Source: Bacillus inaquosorum KCTC 13429 (GTDB lineage: Bacteria > Bacillota > Bacilli > Bacillales > Bacillaceae). From it: a stretch of 64,000 nt of DNA. How positions within the stretch are numbered: position 1 is the first letter of the stretch; every line of letters begins with the position of its first letter. The stretch is from assembly GCF_000332645.1 (NCBI RefSeq), contig NZ_AMXN01000002.1, positions 62,001 to 126,000 on the forward strand, given 5' to 3'. The notes beneath the pieces were generated by a model. That model did not search any database, was not told where the DNA came from, and saw only the letters and a program-made list of their open reading frames with translations. Position numbers and translations under genes: made by a program. Shown here in pieces: positions 18,571 through 26,371 of the stretch.

Positions 18571-19752
18571 TTAATGGACCTGCACTAAGACGGCGTCCCC
18601 CTGAGCCGCACCGCTGCAAATGGCGGCAACGCCCAGTCCCCCTCCCCGGCGCTTTAATTCGTAAACAAGCGTCATGAGAATTCTCGCCCCGCTTGCGCCA
18701 ATCGGGTGGCCGAGCGCGATCGCACCGCCGTTCACATTTACTTTTTCAAGATCGAAACCGACGATTTTTTTGCATGTCAAAACAACAGAAGCAAACGCTT
18801 CATTTACTTCAAACAAGTCAATATCTCGGACGGTTAAACCGGTCTTTTTCAGCAGCTTATTGATTGCAAACCCCGGTGCTGCCGCTAGCTCGTGCGCTTG
18901 CATTCCCATAGTAGAAAAACCAAGAATTGTAGCCAGAGGCCGTTTGCCAAGCGCAGCAGCTTTGTCCTCAGACATCAGCACGAACGCACCGGCTCCGTCA
19001 TTGACTCCGGGAGCATTTCCGGCTGTGACGGAACCGTCACTTGTATAAATCGGAGAAAGTTGTGCAAGCTGATCCAGACTTGTGTCACGCCGAATCGCTT
19101 CATCTTTGTCAACAATGTTTGTTTTTCCTTTTCGTCCGATCCAGCTGACAGGAACAATTTCATCCTGAAGCTTTCCTTCATCAGCTGCCTTAGCTGCCCG
19201 CGCATGACTTCTTAGCGCCCATTCATCCTGCTCCCTGCGTGAGATTCCATATTCCTTGGCCGCTGTATTTCCGTGAACAGCCATATGCACCTCGTCAAAC
19301 GCGCACGTTAACCCGTCATAAACCATTAAATCTCTAAGCTCCCCATCTCCCATCCGCGCTCCCCAGCGCCCGGCGGGAACAGCATACGGAATATTGCTCA
19401 TGCTTTCCATTCCCCCGGCAACAAGAATGTCCGCATCTTGCGCCCGGATCATTTGATCACATAGGGTGACCGCTCGAAGTCCGGATGCGCAGACTTTATT
19501 CAGCGTTTCTGACGGCACACTCCAAGGCATTCCAGCCAGACGGGCAGCTTGCCGGGAAGGTATCTGCCCTGAGCCGGCTTGAACAACCATGCCCATGACA
19601 GTTCCTTCCGCATCGTCTCCAGAGACTCCAGCGCGATGTAACGCCTCCTTCATCGCAACGCCCCCAAGCTCAGCAGCTTTCACCTCTTTCAACGCCCCGC
19701 CGAATTTGCCAAATGGTGTTCTTGCGGCACTTACAATGACTGTTTTCCTCAT
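18571..19752 (-). CDS. mmgA: Acetyl-CoA acetyltransferase (MmgA, thiolase)
   Basis: A 393-residue thiolase II. The acyl-binding Cys is in [12 protein letters not shown] (near residue 88). The [12 protein letters not shown] motif holds the active His, and [13 protein letters not shown] the second Cys. It condenses or cleaves acetoacetyl-CoA. It is the first gene of the mother-cell metabolic operon. A sigma-E-like -10 and a cre site lie upstream, matching the reported sigma-E dependence and glucose repression of mmg genes. Confidence 0.96.
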   Translation of the reverse strand: MRKTVIVSAARTPFGKFGGALKEVKAAELGGVAMKEALHRAGVSGDDAEGTVMGMVVQAGSGQIPSRQAARLAGMPWSVPSETLNKVCASGLRAVTLCDQMIRAQDADILVAGGMESMSNIPYAVPAGRWGARMGDGELRDLMVYDGLTCAFDEVHMAVHGNTAAKEYGISRREQDEWALRSHARAAKAADEGKLQDEIVPVSWIGRKGKTNIVDKDEAIRRDTSLDQLAQLSPIYTSDGSVTAGNAPGVNDGAGAFVLMSEDKAAALGKRPLATILGFSTMGMQAHELAAAPGFAINKLLKKTGLTVRDIDLFEVNEAFASVVLTCKKIVGFDLEKVNVNGGAIALGHPIGASGARILMTLVYELKRRGGGLGVAAICSGAAQGDAVLVQVH

Positions 19753-19774
19753 GGTTTCACCTCATTCAGAAGAT

Positions 19775-19788
19775 AGACAGCGCTTACA
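19775..19788 (-). promoter_or_regulatory. CcpA cre site upstream of mmgA
   Basis: On the minus strand the sequence is TGTAAGCGCTGTCT, matching the cre consensus TGWAANCGNTNWCA except at the last base. It lies just downstream of the predicted start site, a position suited to roadblock repression by CcpA when glucose is present. Confidence 0.85.
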
Positions 19789-19808
19789 ATTTCTAGTTGT
19801 CTTTTATG

Positions 19809-19836
19809 AATGTATGCTTTGAAACGGGCATGAATG
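19809..19836 (-). promoter_or_regulatory. Sigma-E-like promoter of mmgA
   Basis: CATACATT (19816-19809 on the minus strand) is an exact sigma-E -10 of the CATACANT type. A weaker CATTCAT -35-like block lies about 13 bp upstream. The start would be near 19800, about 50 bp before the mmgA ATG. Confidence 0.7.
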
Positions 19837-19840
19837 AATG

Positions 19841-19872
19841 AAAAAAGAAGGCTGCGCCAACAGCCTCCTTCT
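19841..19872 (-). terminator. Terminator downstream of yqiK
   Basis: On the minus strand AGAAGGaGGCTG pairs with CAGCCTTCT (one bulge region), followed by TTTTT. It lies just past the yqiK stop and upstream of the mmgA promoter. Confidence 0.85.
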
Positions 19873-19879
19873 AAAACAA

Positions 19880-20611
19880 CTATTTATTTTTTAACAATGC
19901 CAAAGCCTTTGCAGGAAAATCGGTGAAAATGCCGTCTTCTCCCGCTTCAAAGAGGCGCTTCATATCTTCCGGCCGATTGACTGTATACGGCCTTACCTTG
20001 ATCGAACTGTTCCTCATTTTCTTCAGTACTTTATCCGCTGTTGCCGGGCTGTTTAGCTTGGGGTGATAGCCAGAAGCCGGAATTGATGTGATATACCGAT
20101 CTGCCTGATATAGCACATCTGAAGTCAATGCCGCCCGTTCGATATGGGGTGCAAGCCGGGCGCATAGCGCCAAGCTTTCATGGTTAAATGTGGACAGGAT
20201 GACTCTTTCCTCTATATTGAATCGTTTCACTGCCTCCAGCACTTTTTCTTCCATTCCTTCATAACGGATCACGCTGTTTTTTAATTCAATGTTGATGAGA
20301 AAATTCTTTTTTTCTGCCCACGAGAGCACGTCTTCAAGCAGCGGCACTTTGATATCATTGTCCATTTGATTGTGATTTGCTGCCGCATTTGCCGTTTTTA
20401 TCACATCATACGCTGTATCCTTCACGAATCCTTTGAGCGATGTCGTCCGGTCGAGTCTTTCATCATGGATCACAACAATGCGTCCGTCTTTTGTCAGCTG
20501 TACATCAAGCTCTATTCCGTCTGCTCCGGCTTCAATTCCTTTTTCAAATGCAAGCATTGTATTTTCGGGAAATTGACCTGATGCCCCCCGATGGGCAAAA
20601 ATCTTTGTCAT
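19880..20611 (-). CDS. yqiK: Glycerophosphodiester phosphodiesterase family protein YqiK
   Basis: A 243-residue GDPD-family enzyme. The N-terminal HRGASGQFPENTMLAFEKG and DGIELDVQLTKDGRIVVIHDERLDRTT carry the catalytic His residues and metal-binding Glu-Asp pair. It hydrolyses glycerophosphodiesters to glycerol-3-phosphate and an alcohol. No signal peptide is visible, so a cytoplasmic location is likely. It follows yqiI on the same strand with a 78-bp gap. Confidence 0.92.
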   Translation of the reverse strand: MTKIFAHRGASGQFPENTMLAFEKGIEAGADGIELDVQLTKDGRIVVIHDERLDRTTSLKGFVKDTAYDVIKTANAAANHNQMDNDIKVPLLEDVLSWAEKKNFLINIELKNSVIRYEGMEEKVLEAVKRFNIEERVILSTFNHESLALCARLAPHIERAALTSDVLYQADRYITSIPASGYHPKLNSPATADKVLKKMRNSSIKVRPYTVNRPEDMKRLFEAGEDGIFTDFPAKALALLKNK

Positions 20612-20689
20612 CGTTTCACCTCAAGCCCTAACGTTTTCTCCATTATACTGATTTTGGCGTTTCCACTCTAGGATTAAGGCTATATCAAT

Positions 20690-21310
20690 CTACTGTTCGT
20701 AATAAGAATCAATACCGTTGACAATCGCATCCGCGGCCTTTTGCTGGTATTCTTCGCTTCCGAGCTTGTCCGCGTCAGAGCTGTTTGTGATAAATCCAAG
20801 CTCCGCCAGCACACTCGGCATTTGTGAATATGTAATGACGTAAAAGTCTGATTCCTTCACGCCTCTGTCTCTTGTCTGTAAGGATGAGACGAGCTGTGAT
20901 TGAATATCGGCGGCCAGACGCCGGCTGTTTTCCCCTTCATAATCAGATTGAAAATACGTTTCTGTTCCTGAAGCTGAAGCAACCCCGGAATTCACATGAA
21001 TGCTGACAAAAAGATCGGCGTGATTGGCACTTGCCTTTGCCACTCTGTCCTCCAAGGTCAGAAAATGATCGTCTGACCTAGACGCAACAGGATTGGCTCC
21101 CTCCGCTTTTAGCTTGTCCGTCACATGCTCGGAAACTGCTAAATTAATATCCTTTTCAAAGAGCCCGTTCCCGACTGCTCCGCTGTCTTCACCGCCGTGT
21201 CCGGCATCAATGTATACTGTTTTCCCTTCTATCGGCTCTGCAGCCTGTGCACAAGGCGCGAGCGTCAAAGCCAATCCGCATAGCGCCAAGCTCCTCCATA
21301 ACATTCTCAA
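20690..21310 (-). CDS. yqiI: N-acetylmuramoyl-L-alanine amidase YqiI (Amidase_3)
   Basis: A 206-residue secreted amidase. The signal peptide is about residues 1-23 (hydrophobic stretch ending APCAQAAE). The zinc amidase_3 domain has YIDAGHGGEDSGAVG (first Zn His), later SIHVNSG (Zn His) and VLAELGFITN (catalytic Glu). It cleaves the MurNAc-L-Ala bond of peptidoglycan. The start is taken as TTG at 21310 because GGAGGGAGAAAG precedes it at ideal spacing; the ATG two codons later is the alternative. It follows yqiH by 19 bp. Confidence 0.9.
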   Translation of the reverse strand: MRMLWRSLALCGLALTLAPCAQAAEPIEGKTVYIDAGHGGEDSGAVGNGLFEKDINLAVSEHVTDKLKAEGANPVASRSDDHFLTLEDRVAKASANHADLFVSIHVNSGVASASGTETYFQSDYEGENSRRLAADIQSQLVSSLQTRDRGVKESDFYVITYSQMPSVLAELGFITNSSDADKLGSEEYQQKAADAIVNGIDSYYEQ

Positions 21311-21329
21311 CTTTCTCCCTCCGGTCTTT

Positions 21330-21626
21330 TTATGACGAATTCTTCTGCAGCTGAATATCTTCCAGTTGTAAGGTTCCATTACCCTTTTTTATATATTTCA
21401 CCTGGACATTTGTGTGATCTGGCAGTGATTCACATTCATCACGTTTATCCTTCGGAACTTGTATCATGGTTTCTTCTCCGTTAAGGGAAACCGCGATCGT
21501 ATGAGGATCAGCCGAGCCAATGTATTTTCCCTCTTCGGTAAACCTTGGGGCTGAGTCATCCGCACTTGCAATACTGCACCCTGAGAGAAGGAGCACAGTA
21601 AACAGCAAAAGAGCCGTTTGTTTCAC
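21330..21626 (-). CDS. yqiH: Putative lipoprotein YqiH
   Basis: A 98-residue protein starting at GTG (21626) with GAGGTG upstream. The N-terminus KQTALLLFTVLLLSGC is a lipoprotein signal with an LLSGC lipobox, so Cys17 would be lipidated and the protein anchored outside the membrane. The mature part is small and polar, with no catalytic motif that I recognise. It lies 19 bp upstream of the cell-wall amidase yqiI, suggesting a shared transcript and a possible envelope role. Confidence 0.85.
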   Translation of the reverse strand: MKQTALLLFTVLLLSGCSIASADDSAPRFTEEGKYIGSADPHTIAVSLNGEETMIQVPKDKRDECESLPDHTNVQVKYIKKGNGTLQLEDIQLQKNSS

Positions 21627-21953
21627 ATGATCACCTCTTCCTGATGTTTGGCTTTTATCTTTGACCAGAATGGCAGATTTGTAAAGATGTTGTGAAAGCA
21701 GGCGATGAAGTTCCATGATTTTCAAAAGGGCTATCCGACCTGATCATTTCCTGTTGTTAGAAAGAAAGCAATCGCATTTGTCTATGAGGATGGCTCTAAT
21801 TGAGGCACATATTAGAAAAAATTAACGGAAAGAAGCAACTTTTTATTCATTTTGAAAAAATGTGAGGAATGAGGTGAGCAAATCGTTTGACGGCTGAATC
21901 AGCCAGGCGTAACCTTTTAAAGGATATTCACTTTACAGAAAGAAGTTACACCC
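21627..21953. other. Intergenic region between yqiH and the small ORF upstream of yqiG
   Basis: These 327 bp hold no convincing longer gene. It should contain the minus-strand promoter for yqiH, but I see only weak matches (TTTACA with an A/T-rich block 17 bp further on). A short dyad GGCTGAATCAGCC lies near 21892-21904, after TTGACG (21887-21892). The rest is AT-rich without clear repeats. Confidence 0.4.
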
Positions 21954-22088
21954 ATGAAAAAATTCGTTCTGCTGCTCGCTGCAGCAGTCATCACTTGCAC
22001 CATCGGCCACCAAATCAGCGGCGGCTACAAAGCCCCCGAAAAAGAGCGCAGAAAACATCACTCTGTACTCAAGATATTCAGCCGGTAA
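21954..22088 (+). CDS. Small secreted-peptide ORF (44 aa), unknown
   Basis: ATG-to-stop gives 44 residues. It starts MKKFVLLLAAAVITCTIG, a convincing signal peptide or single membrane helix with two lysines followed by an Ala/Leu/Val core. The tail is very basic (KAPEKERRKHHSV, ending LKIFSR). The cysteine is preceded by VIT, a poor lipobox, so lipidation is doubtful. AGAAAGAAG about 9 nt upstream is a moderate ribosome-binding site. The size and signal-plus-short-basic-tail layout resemble Phr-type pre-peptides, but no rap gene is adjacent and I do not recognise the sequence. It precedes yqiG on the same strand. Confidence 0.5.
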   Translation: MKKFVLLLAAAVITCTIGHQISGGYKAPEKERRKHHSVLKIFSR

Positions 22089-22098
22089 AGCAGATCAA

Positions 22099-22128
22099 TT
22101 GCATTAATTTTTACATATAGGCTAGAAT
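22099..22128 (+). promoter_or_regulatory. Candidate yqiG promoter
   Basis: TTGCAT (22099-22104), an 18-bp spacer and TAGAAT (22123-22128) form a reasonable sigma-A promoter, ending about 30 bp before the yqiG ATG. Confidence 0.55.
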
Positions 22129-22160
22129 ATGTGCGAATCCAAACGAAAGAAGATGATTAA

Positions 22161-23279
22161 ATGAACCCTAAATATAAACCGCTGTTTGAACCATTTACGT
22201 TTAAAAGCGGCGTTACAATTGACAACCGGATCACAGTAGCACCAATGACTCATTACGCTTCTAATGATGACGGTACGATATCTCAAGCAGAGCTTGATTA
22301 CATCATCCCCCGTTCAAAAGAAATGGGAATGGTGATTACAGCCTGCGCAAATGTCACACCGGATGGAAAAGCATTTCCCGGGCAGCCGGCCATCCATGAT
22401 GATGCCAACATTCCAGGTTTAAAAAAATTAGCGCAAGCCATTCAGGCGCAAGACGCTAAAGCCGTTGTACAAATTCATCACGGCGGCATTGAATGTCCGT
22501 CTGAGCTCGTTCCGCAACAAGATGTTGTAGGGCCAAGTGACATGTTTGATAACGGCAAGCAAATTGCCCGCGCCTTAACAGAGGAAGAAGTAGATAACAT
22601 TGTGAAGGCATTTGGAGAAGCGACAAGACGCGCCATTGAAGCCGGCTTTGACGGTGTCGAAATTCACGGCGCAAACGGCTACTTGATTCAGCAGTTTTAT
22701 TCTCCGAAAACCAATCAGCGCACAGACCGCTGGGGAGGTAGCGACGAAAAACGATTAGCCTTCCCGCTTGCTATTGTCGATGAAGTGAAAAAAGCCGCTG
22801 CAGAACATGCGAAGGGTGCGTTCTTAGTCGGCTACCGCCTGTCTCCGGAAGAACCTGAAACACCAGGATTGACAATGACTGAAACCTTTACGCTTGTTGA
22901 CGCTTTAGGGGATAAAGAATTGGATTACCTTCATATCTCACTGATGGACGTGAGCTCAAAAGCGCGCCGCGGTGCAGATCCGACTCGCACACGCATGGAC
23001 TTGTTGAATGAACGTGTCGGAAACAAAGTGCCACTTATCGCCGTCGGTTCCATTCATTCCGCAGATGACGCGCTGGCTGTAATCGAAAACGGTATTCCGC
23101 TAGTCGCGATGGGACGCGAAATTCTAGTTGACCCCGACTGGACGGTGAAAGTAAAAGAAGGCCGGGAAAAACAAATCGAAACAGTGATCAAAGGCACAGA
23201 TAAAGAAAAATATCACTTGCCTGAACCGCTATGGCAAGCAATTGTGAACACGCCTGGCTGGGTGCCTTATAAAGATTAA
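22161..23279 (+). CDS. yqiG: YqiG, NADH-dependent flavin oxidoreductase (old yellow enzyme family)
   Basis: A 372-residue TIM-barrel FMN oxidoreductase. The N-terminus (FKSGVTIDNRITVAPMTHYAS) and VVQIHHGGIE are the FMN-binding entry segments. FDGVEIHGANGYLIQQFYSPKTNQRTDRWGG is the family signature with the catalytic His-x-x-Asn. IPLVAMGREILVDPDW near the C-terminus binds the FMN phosphate. The substrate is not evident. GAAAGAAG precedes the ATG. It ends at a bidirectional terminator facing two small minus-strand ORFs. Confidence 0.92.
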   Translation: MNPKYKPLFEPFTFKSGVTIDNRITVAPMTHYASNDDGTISQAELDYIIPRSKEMGMVITACANVTPDGKAFPGQPAIHDDANIPGLKKLAQAIQAQDAKAVVQIHHGGIECPSELVPQQDVVGPSDMFDNGKQIARALTEEEVDNIVKAFGEATRRAIEAGFDGVEIHGANGYLIQQFYSPKTNQRTDRWGGSDEKRLAFPLAIVDEVKKAAAEHAKGAFLVGYRLSPEEPETPGLTMTETFTLVDALGDKELDYLHISLMDVSSKARRGADPTRTRMDLLNERVGNKVPLIAVGSIHSADDALAVIENGIPLVAMGREILVDPDWTVKVKEGREKQIETVIKGTDKEKYHLPEPLWQAIVNTPGWVPYKD

Positions 23280-23309
23280 TGTGTGGAGACTGCCGAAACG
23301 ATATTTTTA

Positions 23310-23337
23310 AAAAAGCCCCTTGTATAAGGGGCTTTTT
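23310..23337. terminator. Bidirectional terminator after yqiG
   Basis: AAAAAGCCCCTT (23310-23321) and AAGGGGCTTTTT (23326-23337) form a perfect 12-bp stem with a 4-nt loop and T runs in both directions. Confidence 0.92.
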
Positions 23338-23339
23338 CT

Positions 23340-23474
23340 CTAATCAAACAGTTTGTGTAAAAACCTAAATGGCAGGAACAGCAATAGGTCTGCCGCTTCA
23401 GAAAGCAAATCCAACAGCAATCCGTCACGTTTTCCGGCTTTTTTCTTTTTCATTCGTACGTCTTCTTTGTTCAT
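23340..23474 (-). CDS. Small basic/amphipathic ORF (44 aa), unknown
   Basis: A 44-residue frame starting at ATG 23474, with AAGGACG 6-10 nt upstream as a good ribosome-binding site. The N-terminal third is highly charged (KEDVRMKKKKAGKRD). The remainder is a hydrophobic, amphipathic-looking helix (LLLDLLSEAADLLLFLPFRF), ending HKLFD. It lies 39 bp after a 59-residue membrane ORF on the same strand and ends 3 bp before a strong terminator. That arrangement favours a real two-gene transcript. I do not recognise the family. Confidence 0.55.
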   Translation of the reverse strand: MNKEDVRMKKKKAGKRDGLLLDLLSEAADLLLFLPFRFLHKLFD

Positions 23475-23513
23475 GAATACGTCCTTATCTTACGAGTTTG
23501 CAGGGGAAAGGTT

Positions 23514-23693
23514 TCAATTTGATCCTGATTGTTTGTTTTTGATAATCCAAGCAGCGAAAACACATGAAACCATGACTGTAAATGAGATGAAGTCGATCAG
23601 GGTGCCTGCCATGTGTGATTCTGTAATGATGTTCGAATTGACGCAAAGCGCAAGAATAAATAACGCAATCAGCAGTCCGTACTTTTCAAACAC
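23514..23693 (-). CDS. Small membrane ORF (59 aa), unknown
   Basis: It starts at GTG 23693, preceded by GGAGGGAGTGATAAT, an excellent ribosome-binding site. It encodes 59 residues with two hydrophobic helices, about residues 6-20 (LLIALFILALCVNSN) and 29-50 (AGTLIDFISFTVMVSCVFAAW), and a polar tail (KNKQSGSN). A TATAAT sits upstream (23740-23735 on the minus strand), just after the spo0A terminator, so it may have its own promoter. It is followed by the 44-residue ORF. The function is unknown. Confidence 0.6.
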   Translation of the reverse strand: MFEKYGLLIALFILALCVNSNIITESHMAGTLIDFISFTVMVSCVFAAWIIKNKQSGSN

Positions 23694-23752
23694 ATTATCA
23701 CTCCCTCCGGAAAATGTGCTTCCTATCATCATCCATTATAATAAATGTCCCT

Positions 23753-23804
23753 AAAACAAAACGCCTCCTATTTATCAGCGCGAACTAATAAATAAAAGAC
23801 GTTT
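23753..23804 (-). terminator. spo0A terminator
   Basis: On the minus strand AAACGTCTTTTATTTATTAG pairs fully, allowing G-U pairs, with CTGATAAATAGGAGGCGTTT across a TTCGCG loop, followed by TGTTTT. It lies 30 bp after the spo0A stop. Confidence 0.88.
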
Positions 23805-23833
23805 GATTTAATCATCGCTTAATATACTCATGC

Positions 23834-24637
23834 TTAAGAAGCCTTATGCTCTAATCTCAGCTTATCCGCAACCATTGCAATGAACTCTGAATTTGTCGGT
23901 TTAGCTTTTGTCATGCTGACTGTATAGCCGAACAATGAGGAAATGGAGTCAATGTTTCCTCTGCTCCACGCCACTTCAATTGCATGGCGGATCGCTCTTT
24001 CTACACGGCTTGCGGTTGTGTTGAATTTTTTGGCGATGTCCGGATAGAGGACTTTTGTAATGCTGCCGAGCAATTCGATGTCATTGTATACCATTGAGAT
24101 TGCTTCGCGCAGATAGAGATAGCCTTTAATATGCGCCGGGACGCCGATTTCATGGATAATGCTTGTGATGCTCGCGTCGAGATTTTTCTTTTTTGGTTCA
24201 GGCTGGCTGCTGCGTATAATGCTGCTTTGCGATGATGGCGCACGGTGCGTCACGCTGCTGGCATTTCCGCTGACCTGACGGATATGTCCGACAAGGTTTT
24301 CCATATCAAACGGTTTGAGAATAAAGTAGGACGCGCCTAAATCGACGGCCTTTTTCGTGACATCTTCCTGTCCAAAGGCTGTCAGCATAATGACATTCGG
24401 CTGTTTTTTCAGATCTGATTCCCTCAGCCGCTCTAAAACCGCAAGTCCGTCCAAATGCGGCATAATAATATCCAATACGAGCACATCGGGATCTTTTTCT
24501 TTAAACAACGACAGGCATTCCTGTCCGTTATAAGCTACACCGATCACTTCCATGTCTTCCTGTCCTTCTATATATTCACTCAACAGGCTTACCAGCTCTC
24601 GATTATCATCAGCAACACAAACTTTAATTTTCTCCAC
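23834..24637 (-). CDS. spo0A: Spo0A, master regulator of sporulation
   Basis: A 267-residue response regulator. The receiver domain (about 1-125) has the acidic pocket ADDN (residues 9-12), phosphoacceptor D56 in [10 protein letters not shown], and the conserved K in ILKPFD. A hinge rich in Ser/Gln/Pro (about 127-150) leads to the Spo0A DNA-binding domain, with [19 protein letters not shown] as recognition region. Phosphorylated through the phosphorelay, it controls sporulation entry and biofilm genes by binding TGTCGAA boxes. The start is GTG at 24637, with GGGGAGGAAG upstream; the upstream in-frame ATG is not used in the family. Confidence 0.99.
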   Translation of the reverse strand: MEKIKVCVADDNRELVSLLSEYIEGQEDMEVIGVAYNGQECLSLFKEKDPDVLVLDIIMPHLDGLAVLERLRESDLKKQPNVIMLTAFGQEDVTKKAVDLGASYFILKPFDMENLVGHIRQVSGNASSVTHRAPSSQSSIIRSSQPEPKKKNLDASITSIIHEIGVPAHIKGYLYLREAISMVYNDIELLGSITKVLYPDIAKKFNTTASRVERAIRHAIEVAWSRGNIDSISSLFGYTVSMTKAKPTNSEFIAMVADKLRLEHKAS

Positions 24638-24688
24638 GTTTCTTCCTCCCCAAATGTAGTTAACAGGATTCACCCTTGCTACATGTTT

Positions 24689-24828
24689 ACATTCGACAAA
24701 ACCGCTATATACCCTCTAAAAAAATCATAATCACCAATATTAGTGGCATATCTTTGTTATTCTATGTTTTTCTCCGTTTTTCGACTAAAAATGAAATTTG
24801 ACAAACAAGGAAACGTGAATTTGTCGAA
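24689..24828 (-). promoter_or_regulatory. spo0A control region: sigma-H promoter, candidate vegetative promoter, Spo0A boxes
   Basis: The sporulation promoter fits sigma-H: AGAGGGTAT (-35, 24717-24709) and GTCGAATGT (-10, 24697-24689). Spo0A box cores TGTCGAA occur at 24698-24692 (minus) and 24822-24828 (plus). Near matches are AGTCGAA (24786-24780) and TGTCAAA (24803-24797). A possible vegetative -10, TAGAAT, lies at 24764-24759, with the AGTCGAA box near its -35, which fits repression of that promoter by Spo0A. The vegetative promoter call is tentative. Confidence 0.8.
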
Positions 24829-24884
24829 AAATCTTCTTTTGTACATTTTACCGTATGTATTCTGAGAAGTGAAGAGGAATAAAA

Positions 24885-24913
24885 ACAAAAAAACTGCCGG
24901 AAATTCCGGCAGT
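24885..24913 (-). terminator. spoIVB terminator
   Basis: ACTGCCGG (24893-24900) and CCGGCAGT (24906-24913) form an 8-bp perfect GC-rich stem with a 5-nt loop. On the minus strand it is followed by TTTTTTGTTTTT. It overlaps the spoIVB stop codon. Confidence 0.92.
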
Positions 24914-26193
24914 CAGCTTGCTTTTTCTTTTCCATAAATATCGATTCCTGCTTCTGACAGCATCCATTCAATATGAACGCCGTATCCGCTTGTCGGATCA
25001 TTTACAAACACATGGGTGACAGCGCCGATCACTTTTCCATTTTGAATGATCGGGCTTCCGCTCATCCCCTGTACGATGCCCCCTGTTTCTTTCAACAGCC
25101 TCGGATCGGTTATTTTTAAGACCATTCCTTTTGTCGCCGGGAATTTTTGCGGCGTCGTGCTGACGATTTCAATATCAAATTTTTCTACCTTGTCATCATC
25201 AATGACCGTTAAAATTTCAGCCGGCCCTTTTTTGACTTCATTAGAAAACGCAACCGGCAATGCTTGATCTGAAATGTTGTTTTGAATTGGCTGATGCAGT
25301 GTGCCGAAAATCCCAAATGGGCTGTTTCTGTTAATATCCCCGATCGTTTTGCGTTCTGAGGAAAATCGCGCCAGTTTTTCTCCCGGATTTCCGCCTGTCC
25401 CTTTTTCAATTGATGTTACAGTGGATTTGACGATTTCTCCATTCTCCACTACGATTGGTTTCTTTGTGTCCATATCGGAAATCACGTGGCCAAGTGCTCC
25501 GTATTTTTTTGTTTTCGGTTCATAAAAGGTCATGGTGCCGATGCCAGCAGCCGAATCCCTGATATATAATCCGATTCTGTACTTGCCTTCTGCTTCATCT
25601 TTTTCTGGAATGAGCTTTGTTTTGATTTTTTGCTTATCACGTTTAATCAGCAAATCTAACGATTCTCCGGTTTTACCTGCCTTCTGGATAAATGGGGCTA
25701 CATCATTCATTTTTTCAATTTTCTGTCCATTCATCTCAATAATGATGTCGCCCGCTTCAATACCGGCCGTTTCTCCCGGAGATTTTTTGCCTTCACTTGT
25801 GTTGATTTGATGAAACCCGACGACAAGAACACCGACGGAATGAAGTTTAACACCGATTGATTGTCCGCCAGGTATGACTTTTAAATCAGGAAGAACTTGC
25901 ACTTTTGTTTTTTTGATTGGAAATCCGGCAAGATCGTATACTAATTCTGATTCACCTGATTTTTTGCCTGTCACCTTGATTTCATGCGGGTCTTTTTTTA
26001 CTGTAAACGCTTCTGACGATTCTTGTGCATGAGCGTTTACCGATAAGCTCGTTTCAATCGCTTGTGTTTGGGTTTCAAATACTCTCATTTGCGTTGGAAT
26101 CAGTAAATACTCTTTTAGCGGTTTGCATAAACCTACACTTAATAACGAAACAAGGAGAATTAAACCTACTGCTTTTCTGATGTTATCGGGCAT
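24913..26193 (-). CDS. spoIVB: SpoIVB, forespore-secreted signalling serine protease
   Basis: A 426-residue S55 peptidase. The N-terminal hydrophobic segment (about 8-24) is a signal/anchor. A PDZ domain covers about 100-190 ([18 protein letters not shown]). The catalytic His is in [10 protein letters not shown] (near 236) and the catalytic Ser is S378 in [10 protein letters not shown]. It is made in the forespore and secreted into the intermembrane space, where it cleaves SpoIVFA and so triggers pro-sigma-K processing in the mother cell. It lies directly upstream of spo0A, between recN and spo0A, each with its own terminator. Confidence 0.97.
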   Translation of the reverse strand: MPDNIRKAVGLILLVSLLSVGLCKPLKEYLLIPTQMRVFETQTQAIETSLSVNAHAQESSEAFTVKKDPHEIKVTGKKSGESELVYDLAGFPIKKTKVQVLPDLKVIPGGQSIGVKLHSVGVLVVGFHQINTSEGKKSPGETAGIEAGDIIIEMNGQKIEKMNDVAPFIQKAGKTGESLDLLIKRDKQKIKTKLIPEKDEAEGKYRIGLYIRDSAAGIGTMTFYEPKTKKYGALGHVISDMDTKKPIVVENGEIVKSTVTSIEKGTGGNPGEKLARFSSERKTIGDINRNSPFGIFGTLHQPIQNNISDQALPVAFSNEVKKGPAEILTVIDDDKVEKFDIEIVSTTPQKFPATKGMVLKITDPRLLKETGGIVQGMSGSPIIQNGKVIGAVTHVFVNDPTSGYGVHIEWMLSEAGIDIYGKEKAS

Positions 26194-26338
26194 TCACTAC
26201 TTCACTCTCCTCGCTCCTATCCCACACCTTCTTTATGACTTGCTGCTACATCATTTAATTTTGCCTTCTGACGCCTTATTTATAACTGTCATATAAAGAA
26301 AAACATTGGATATACTGATGAACGAATGGATGTGTGCG

Positions 26339-26371
26339 AAAAAAAATAAGCTGCGCTTCTCGCGCAGCTTA
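26339..26371 (-). terminator. recN terminator
   Basis: TAAGCTGCGC (26347-26356) pairs with GCGCAGCTTA (26362-26371) over 10 bp with a 5-nt loop. On the minus strand it is followed by TTTTTT. The stem includes the recN stop codon. Confidence 0.9.

Noticed and set aside
21627..21953. A CRISPR, attachment site or mobile-element border in the yqiH-yqiG gap
   Set aside because: There are no direct repeats of suitable length, no integrase or transposase, and gene order on both sides is the normal chromosomal order.
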